DNA of 5,258 bases, from assembly GCA_050180015.1 (NCBI GenBank), contig JBFXEO010000208.1, positions 1 through 5,258 on the forward strand, written 5' to 3'. This document shows, in pieces, positions 5,239 to 5,258 of the stretch (position 1 is its first letter; each line of letters begins with the position of its first letter). A program made the position numbers and the translations under genes. A model generated the notes under the pieces. That model had not been told where the DNA came from. It did no database searches and saw nothing but the letters and a program-made list of their open reading frames with translations. This DNA comes from JBFXEO01 sp050180015. Lineage in GTDB: Bacteria; Bacteroidota; Bacteroidia; Bacteroidales; Tenuifilaceae.

Positions 5239-5258
5239 ATGAAAAACTTTCTAGGCAA
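5239..5258 (+). CDS. Start of a further gene, probably a second TPM/YgcG-type protein (truncated by window end)
   Basis: An ATG at 5239 opens a frame of six full codons (MKNFLG) before the window ends. The Lys-plus-hydrophobic beginning fits a signal peptide or membrane protein. In many Bacteroidota the order is lemA, short TPM gene, then an exported TPM protein with C-terminal Gly-rich tail, so that is the expected product, but nothing beyond context supports it here. The 70-bp gap before it has no clear terminator or strong promoter. Confidence 0.4.

Noticed and set aside
1..5258. Mobile elements, CRISPR arrays, tRNA or rRNA genes, long repeats
   Set aside because: No transposase, integrase, spaced direct repeats, target-site duplications or RNA-gene-like segments were seen; gene content is core metabolism and envelope.

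Overview
The window looks like ordinary chromosomal DNA from a member of the Bacteroidota, probably near the Bacteroidales/Marinilabiliales. Four observations support this. Two or three upstream regions carry the Bacteroidota -7 box (TAnnTTTG). Starts lack Shine-Dalgarno sites and sit in A/T-rich leaders. A PorV-like type IX secretion barrel tail precedes ispF. The urocanase is the long form, and a lemA-TPM-TPM cluster is present. The placement is inferred from gene content and motifs, not from a database search.

Layout. Bases 1-1368 (+) hold a compact run of genes: the last 38 codons of a PorV-like outer-membrane protein, ispF (MEP isoprenoid pathway), a small CoA-binding Rossmann protein and a thioredoxin-fold protein. 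The ispF and CoA-binding genes are 5 bp apart, and the CoA-binding and thioredoxin genes overlap by 8 bp, so these three are very likely co-transcribed. Bases 1365-3893 (-) hold a small Tyr-rich lipoprotein of unknown function, which overlaps the thioredoxin gene tail-to-tail by 4 bp and has its own promoter, and hutU, a 671-residue urocanase of histidine breakdown. No other hut gene is in view. Bases 3894-4090 are a divergent 197-bp control region between hutU and lemA, with two inverted repeats and a well-formed lemA promoter. Bases 4091-5258 (+) hold lemA, a soluble TPM-domain protein and the first codons of a further gene, probably a second, exported TPM/YgcG-type protein.

There is no tRNA, rRNA, CRISPR, insertion sequence or other mobile element. 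No gap without a gene exceeds 200 bp. I did not find a clearly novel system. The points most worth a second look are the lipoprotein start call (a TTG lies inside the -7 box), the inverted repeats between hutU and lemA, and the replacement in this long-form urocanase of residues regarded as diagnostic in the short form.
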